Shown: piece by piece, positions 58,270 to 64,000 of the stretch | Numbering within the stretch: the stretch's first letter is position 1 | Layout of the letters: the number at the start of each line of letters is the position of its first letter | DNA from: Macrothele yani | Taxonomy: Eukaryota; Arthropoda; Arachnida; Araneae; Macrothelidae | Length of the DNA: 64,000 nucleotides | Reading direction: 5' to 3' | NCBI GenBank assembly: GCA_039090855.1 | Contig: CM077007.1 | Span: 17,967,515 to 18,031,514 of the forward strand | Made by a program: the position numbers and the translations under genes | Notes under the pieces: model-generated | The model's input: the letters and a program-made list of their open reading frames with translations, nothing else | Told to the model about the DNA's origin: nothing | The model's database searches: none

Positions 58270-59745
58270 TATACACTTTTGAAAGTTACTCACCTTACTT
58301 TATATGGCTCGGGAGTTCCACTTCTTTTCAATACATTTCCAGCACATATATCATTTTGCTGTCTTCTGTCTGTAGTTCGAGGAAATGAATCTTCACATGA
58401 CAGTTTTTCACAGTAAGCTTCAATCTTTTAAAAAACTAATCGTCAGCTCTCATATCAAATTCACCCATCTCCTATTAGTATGTTTTCTTGCATATTATCG
58501 CCTCTCAGATAGTCTCATAAGTCAAATTCCCTTTCTCATTGAAAACCATTCAAAATAAACACAAAGCAGCTCTCAAATACTTAAAACAAGACCACACTCT
58601 GAACTCGTACACTAACCCTAAAATGGGTTAGTGTCCTAGTTTTTAGGGTTAGTGTACTAGTTCAGTGTGTGGTCTTGTTTTTTTAAGCATTCAAGAATTG
58701 CTTTGTGTTTAAATACTCAAATGGAAGAGATCCAATATCTCTATAATTTCTATTACTCATGTCAAAAAAGTGGAGTTGAGAGTATGGTGGTGCATAAAAA
58801 TATTATTATAATTATATTGAAGTAGAACTAGGTAACATTATTTACTTACTTAAATGCTTCGTGACGCTGTCATCATTATTCTACTCCAACGTATCATAAG
58901 TTGGTTTAGCCTTATCAGAATGGTGCTTATATTCAGTTGTTATAGGCCTAGTTGTTGGTAGATGTTCAATGGTTGTACATTGTAAACTGTCCAAGCATAG
59001 GTGGTGACCATTATAAAAAATAAGGGTAAGCAACGTCAAAGCAATAGTTGGTCACAATATCAAAGCTGTATACTGTATTGTGAATTCAAAGACCATAAGT
59101 CAAACCAAGAATTCTATAATACCATGTGCACTATGGTCAAGTTTAAATGCTAAAAGTGAGCGAAATTAAAACCAAAGCAAACTCGAAAAGCAAGAAAGAA
59201 TAACAAATGAAATATTTACATAATGTACACCACCACCTCATGTCCACCAGCTTCCCCGGACACATTTCGCCCTAGTCTCTTCCTAGGTGTTATCAACGAG
59301 AATGATACGTATGTTAGTAACGTTCCGTAGCTCCAGAAGTCATGAAATATATGTACTGCGCATGGGTCAGGCTCTCTCCTGTAGGTTGGCGCCATCTGAT
59401 GTCAGAATCTAATTTTCATGAAAAATTGGAAGATGTACATGAAATATCTGCTTAGTGTTTATTTTGAATAGTTTTCAACAAGAAAGGGAATTTGAGAATA
59501 TCTGAGAAGCTATGAGGTATCATAATATGCAAGGAAATGTACCAACAGGAGACTGGTGAATTTGGTATGAGAGCTGACAATTAGTTTTAAAAGATTGAAG
59601 CTTTCTGTTAAAAACTGTCATGTAAAGATTCATTTCCTCGAACCACAGACGGAAGACAGCAAAATGATATACATGCTGGAAATGTATTGAAAAGAAGTGG
59701 AACTCCCAAGCCGTATAAGGAAAGGTGAGTAACCTCCAAAAGTGC
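58270..59745. mobile_element. Long inverted-repeat element with internal hairpin
   Basis: Arms of about 300 bp at 58270-58570 and 59445-59745 pair, e.g. GGAGTTCCACTTCTTTTCAA (58311) with TTGAAAAGAAGTGGAACTCC (59689). Directly inside the left arm, 58558-58710 is itself a hairpin (AACAAGACCACACT against AGTGTGTGGTCTTGTT). The core of about 870 bp has no gene. Likely a non-autonomous DNA element in the WDR61 intron. Confidence 0.75.
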
Positions 59746-59946
59746 ATATGTTGAAATCTTCTATTTCTGTCACATGTACTGGTTTCAGGGTGCCTTAATT
59801 ACAGTTAAAATGCTTAATGTACTGCAGATGTGTTGTTTCAACAAATCTAGTAAGATTACTTCTTATAACATTACAAAATAAAATAAATATGCTAATTATT
59901 TCAAATTAAACAACTTTCTAAAGGCTTTACTCAGATTAATATACTT

Positions 59947-60229
59947 AATTCTCTTCTATCTTGAAGCACTTTCATTTATGTCTTCACTTCTTCTGAGTTC
60001 TTTTGTTTTCACAAACATTTCTGGCCTCTAGATTTTTGTCAAGGCCTGTTCTTAATGTAATGTGAAGAAACTATATAGTTTCTTTTAATGTGAAGAAACT
60101 ATATAGTTTCTTCACATTACATTAAGAACAGGCCTTGACAAAAATCTAGAGGCCAGAAATGTTTGTGAAAACAAAAGAACTCAGAAGAAGTGAAGACATA
60201 AATGAAAGTTCTTCAAGATATTAGAGAAT
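59947..60229. repeat. Nearly perfect 280-bp palindrome upstream of a WDR61 exon
   Basis: Arms of about 130 bp from TTCTCTTCTATCTTGAAG to its complement are nearly identical, e.g. GAACAGGCCTTGACAAAAAT (60128) with its complement at 60032. The centre repeats GTGAAGAAACTATATAGTTT twice. It ends 108 bases before the exon at 60338. Confidence 0.93.
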
Positions 60230-60337
60230 TGATGATTTTGAGTTAATGAAGGTAAAACAGTGTTTTTGCATGACATAATAGCACATGCACCTGGTATCTT
60301 TTGTGTACATATTTAACTTTTAAAATCCTTCTAACAG

Positions 60338-60424
60338 TTGCTGCATCTAGTTCATTGGATAGTCATGTTCGCCTATGGGATCTACAGTCTGGAGAACAGC
60401 TGAATAGTATTGATGCTGGACCAG
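60338..60424 (+). CDS. WDR61: WDR61 (SKI8) exon, second WD repeat
   Basis: An 87-base exon with acceptor CCTTCTAACAG and donor CCAG|GTAATG. With G from the previous exon it reads [20 protein letters not shown] and QLNSIDAGP, matching human [29 protein letters not shown]. This is the end of the second WD blade, with the classic WD dipeptide. It ends with one base in phase 1, so a further exon encoding VDAW-like sequence is expected beyond the window. About 100 of roughly 305 residues are covered by the four exons. Confidence 0.96.
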
Positions 60425-61158
60425 GTAATGTTTGAACGTGGTATTATTTATGCTAAATAAATTTTCACTTGCTATAATTTAACATAGTAAAACTCAATAG
60501 TTCACTTTAAAAATAAATTTCCATTTTTCAAATCTTTAAATAGCATGATAGAAATATTTTGCAGTGAAACTTATCTGGTTTCAAGCAGAAAGTTTCAACT
60601 TATACCTGTTGGCTGGTTTTCAGGCTATATATCAAATATTGATTTTTACTCACATGCATGAATGCTTATTGTTTTAATGATTCAACTCTCCCACAATGTT
60701 GAATTTTCATGATTATTCTATGCAGCTGTGACTTTAAGTTTTAATTATGTTAAGATATGAAAAAATTTCATGTATAATATCAGCTTATGATTTTTTTTTA
60801 ATATTACTGTATGAAAAAATTAACTCAACAATGCAGTTCAATTATAATAAACAAAATAAAAAAGCTGTATAAATTGAGTAACAAAAGAATCGGAAATTTC
60901 ATTGATTGTGGAATGCAAGTATTGTAAGAGACTCAGAATTATCTGAACAGAGACACTGGTGTCAGGTTCCATCATTTACAACAAAATATTTAATTATTTG
61001 TATCTTCCTTGTTAGCATCGTAACGATAATCCTCTGTGCTTCAGTATTACTGTTCAAGCAAACGAGATTATTTATGAATTGAGACTGGTAGACTGAAGAT
61101 TAATCAATAGGTTATTGTATACATTGTTGTGCATCTTTATGTGAAAGAGACGGCCTTA
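60425..61158 (+). other. WDR61 intron, no feature recognised
   Basis: AT-rich intron sequence up to the TA target of the following Tc1 element. Confidence 0.5.
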
Positions 61159-61160
61159 TA

Positions 61161-62533
61161 CACTCACGGACAATGAAATTTGTACACCTAGAAGAAAACA
61201 TGCTACAACCGCGAAACTTTGCAAATAGCTAAAGTTCGTGCGGGTACACAAATGAACCACGTTTGGTGCGATTGCGCATGATCATACACCCTGTGGGGGC
61301 GCTGCAAGCACGAATCGGCAGCCTTATAAACCAGTGTGTAGTCAATGTTTCATGAAAGCGAAAAGCACCGGCCGAAGCAAGCAAGAGTAGAGTGACAAGA
61401 ATGCTGGTTAGACGCCAGAGACATCGATTTACGCAACTTACGGGCTTTGAGAGAGGCCTGAACATCGCGCTGAAAACCACAGGGTGGTCGGCGCGCCTTA
61501 TAGCCCGCCACGTGGATCGTTCTGAACATACTGTCTGACTGTGTTGGGAGCAGTGAACATGTGATGGCACTGCCACACAACGGAGCTGCTCCGGATGGAC
61601 CAGGAGGACTACCGGTAGAGAGGATCGAAAGATCGTGCGCCAGGCAAGAACAGGTAGATGTAGCGGCTCCTGTGTGCCCACAAACAATTTACCGATGCCT
61701 TGCGGTAGCGAATCTGCGATCCCAGCGCCCCTTACGTGTGCTGCCATTAACACCGGAACATTGCGGGCTCCGTGTGCAGTGGTGCCAGGCCAGAGCGACA
61801 TAGAACGCCACTGACTGGCGACATGGGGTGTTTAGTGATGAGTGCTGCTTCCTTTGGGGGACAGATGATCATTGTGTCTAGGTGTGGAGGTCAACAGTAC
61901 AATCCCAACCTTGCTATTGAACGCCACACCTCCCCCACTGCAGGCATTATGGTCTAGGTAGCCATTGCCTACGATAGCCGATCAGCTCTAGTAGTGGTAC
62001 GTGAATCATTGACGGGCCAGTGGTATGTGGATGAGATCCTACGGCCCTTTGTGCTCCCATTCCTGGTCGAAATTCCAGGTGCGCTATACCAGCAGGATAA
62101 TGCCCATCCGCACACGGCTCTGGTTGCCCAGGACTGCCTACATCGTGCCCAGACACTTCCATGGCCTGCCCGCTCCCCAGACATGTCCCTTATTGAGCAT
62201 GTGTGAGACCAGTTGAAACGCCAGCTACTGCCGAGCAGCACTATCTGGGATTTGGAGCACACCGTCCAACATGTGTGGGCCAGATTGCCACAAGACAACA
62301 TAATGTGTCTGTTCGCCTCCATGCCTGACCGTATTGCAGCATGTATCGCCGAAAGAGGTGGAGCGATGCGCTATTGAAGATGACTGAACTGCGTGCCGCA
62401 GATCCCTCTTTAACTTTCCTGCAGCTTTGTTTTTGTCATCATGTGTATCATTCATCTGTATCATCACATCCATAAAGTTTCAGTTCAATCCAATGCTTCC
62501 TTCTTTGTGCGCAAATTTCATTGTCTGTGAGTG
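61161..62533 (+). mobile_element. Tc1-like element with both TIRs
   Basis: A 1373-bp element with TA duplicated at 61159-61160 and 62534-62535. TIRs CACTCACGGACAATGAAATT and CACTCACAGACAATGAAATT match at 19 of 20 positions. It is GC-rich compared with the intron around it. Confidence 0.92.
61401..62377 (+). pseudogene. Tc1-like transposase relict
   Basis: From MLVRRQRHRFTQLTGFERG at 61401 through the helix-turn-helix (WSARLIARHVDRSEHTV) to PLRVLPLTPEHCGLRVQWC. The first catalytic site (VFSDECCFL, near 61829-61850), the second (LYQQDNAHPHTALV, near 62085) and the third (SPDMSLIEHV, near 62177-62204) all keep the acidic residue. Stops at several sites and frame changes (near 61545, 61800, 61955, 62205) break it. 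The C-terminus SMPDRIAACIAERGGAMRY is readable to 62377. Confidence 0.87.
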
Positions 62534-62535
62534 TA

Positions 62536-62819
62536 TATTCATTATACAGTGTCATCATAAATAATTACCATGGCTATTGTCAGTTTTAAAACACAACTTT
62601 TGGTGGGGAGGTCCTTCTTCTATTACATGAAGTGCTTCTTTAAGAATGTCATTGGTGTGACAGGGACTTTTTTACATATAAATTAACATCATGATCCCTG
62701 TTATCATTCTTGTCAGCAGAAACCATAACCTTTGGAATGACCAGTGGGAAAGATCATTACACTTTTGCCACACCTGTATGTTCTCTACATTCTTCATCTT
62801 CCTTTGTCAGTGAAGACTT
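62536..62819. other. No feature recognised
   Basis: Short AT-rich stretch between the Tc1 element and the SINE. Confidence 0.4.
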
Positions 62820-63048
62820 AATGGACCTCCCAGTGATGGAGTGGTCTAAGTGCTGCCTTCTGACTATTTGTCCAAGATGGGCTTGGGCTTGAGTCCTGGA
62901 TAAGGCATGGGTTGTGTGTTTGTCTTATGGCACTGGCTCTCTCCCTTCCCCAAAACCAATAGCCCTGAATTAGGAATGGGCAACTGCTTATAGTCCAACA
63001 AGTTGTTCATGGTGGTTGTTAAACCCTGAAACAAAATAATCTAAAAAA
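62820..63048 (+). mobile_element. Degraded SINE family 2 copy
   Basis: Worn A box (CCCAGTGATGGAGTGGTCTAAG), worn B box (GGCTTGAGTCCTGG), body GCACTGGCTCTCTCCC, CCCTGAATTAGGAATGGG and end GTTGTTAAACCCTG. It shares its ending with the copy near 24.8 kb, so an older subfamily is likely. Confidence 0.8.
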
Positions 63049-64000
63049 GATGACTTAATGGTGAGAAGCCATTCAAAATAGTTTCTCTAACGGGGCATAG
63101 CACTTAGATTTGGGTCATACTCCATCAAATCAACCAAAAGAAAAGGGGGGGGGCAGAGCAGAACAGAAAAGTATATTCAGTTAAAGAACTCTTGTGCTCC
63201 TTTTTGTCTGCTAGACTTTTGTTGACTGTTAAGGTCTTTGTTTTTATCAAGGAATCTGATAACATAATTCAAAAGTGTTGTCAACAAAACTCAATGAACT
63301 AAATTCAAAGCATTGGGAACAATCCCTGATAAATTACAAAAGGCCAGAAATATCTGCAAACAAGCATAACTCGGAGAAAAGGGAGAATAACAATTCTTTG
63401 GCTGATTATAATTTCAGTTTCTGATTAAAGCCAAAGTAAGGGTACTTCGAAGAAAAGAAAAATGTATTATTTTCAGCAATCAGATTTTGGTGCTGAATCA
63501 CCTTTTACTCCACTGTTCTGCATGTAACTTCTATTCAAAACTTGAAAACTATGTCTCTGTACTCCAGGATCTGTTCTTGGATTAGAAAGGGCTTTGATAC
63601 TACTAAGAACATTAGATTGCTTCAGCATGTACAAATTAGAGGTTCAGACTCCTAAACTGTAACTGAATAGTTCCAGTTGCTTGGAAGTTTGTTATTATGG
63701 GTAGTGTAACTGTAGCATACTCAAATGTAAATCAGAAGATGCAAGTTTAATTCCTGCTCCAGTGCAATGTAATTTTAAAGTTTTCTGAAGAGATGTTTTA
63801 TGGAGAACAGTAAACTAAAGGTGTTTCAGTACTGAAATCAAATTGCCAAAAGTAATATATTTATGTATTTCCCATGTACTTGTGAAGACTATTCTTCCAT
63901 TAGTTTCTGTGATGAAGGGCAAATATCTGATCTTCATGTCTTGGAAGTTTTCTTATTCCAGAAATCTAATTTTTGGAGCCACTCATTTTTATCAAGTTTT
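63049..64000. other. Unassigned intron with two repeat motifs
   Basis: At 63113-63136 GGGTCATACTCCATCAAATC resembles the terminus of the long-TIR elements at 19.9 and 36.4 kb. At 63750-63800 a stretch matches 49104-49170. A poly-G run is at 63146-63155. No coding sequence was recognised. Confidence 0.45.

Noticed and set aside
58615..58660. Interstitial telomere repeat (TTAGGG/CCCTAA)
   Set aside because: Only one or two units, inside a hairpin; not a telomeric array.

Overview
This is AT-rich, low-gene-density DNA from an animal genome, probably an invertebrate and plausibly an arthropod. The inference rests on split genes with long introns, several Tc1/mariner, hAT and Merlin relicts, Penelope-like and non-LTR retroelements, and tRNA-derived SINEs. 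Nothing bacterial or plasmid-like is seen. The exact lineage cannot be read from the sequence alone.

One host gene is recognised. Four exons on the + strand (32806-32833, 48804-48909, 53184-53269, 60338-60424) join with consistent splice phases. They encode the start of a WD-repeat protein matching WDR61/SKI8, a subunit of the PAF1 and SKI complexes. The start-codon exon and all exons after the second WD repeat are not visible. The introns (about 16.0, 4.3 and 7.1 kb) hold most of the interesting repeats.

Left part (1-18.2 kb): a Tc1 relict at the edge, then repeated copies of one non-LTR retrotransposon family. These copies are interrupted by a tRNA-SINE (2927-3351), an hAT-type element (5148-6203) and a mariner (7018-8291), each with a clear target duplication. 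A second Tc1 type (11815-13038) and a dense cluster of a second tRNA-derived SINE follow (8990-9210, 14572-18150).

Middle (19.9-32.6 kb): a long-TIR element (19890-23419) encoding an uncharacterised protein, a Penelope-like element with an 11-bp duplication (25052-26649), Tc1 fragments, an hAT-type element with a CpG-rich interior (29793-31688), and a Merlin transposase relict (31838-32640).

WDR61 introns (32.8-60.4 kb): a second copy of the long-TIR element (36437-39196, TTAT duplication). Next is a Russian-doll insertion: an hAT element (40368-47136, duplication TGCATGTG) holds an RTE-like LINE (about 42456-46995), which holds a nearly intact mariner (44124-45448, TA duplication). A Penelope-like element then forms a large palindrome (49488-51331). 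In the third intron a TIR element (54141-57237) sits in a LINE and itself contains pogo-, Tc1- and Penelope-type fragments. Large palindromes lie at 58.3-60.2 kb.

Right end: a Tc1 element with both TIRs (61161-62533), a degraded SINE and unassigned intron. Essentially all transposon genes carry stops, frameshifts or lost catalytic residues. The most novel item is the two-copy long-TIR element family and its conserved protein.
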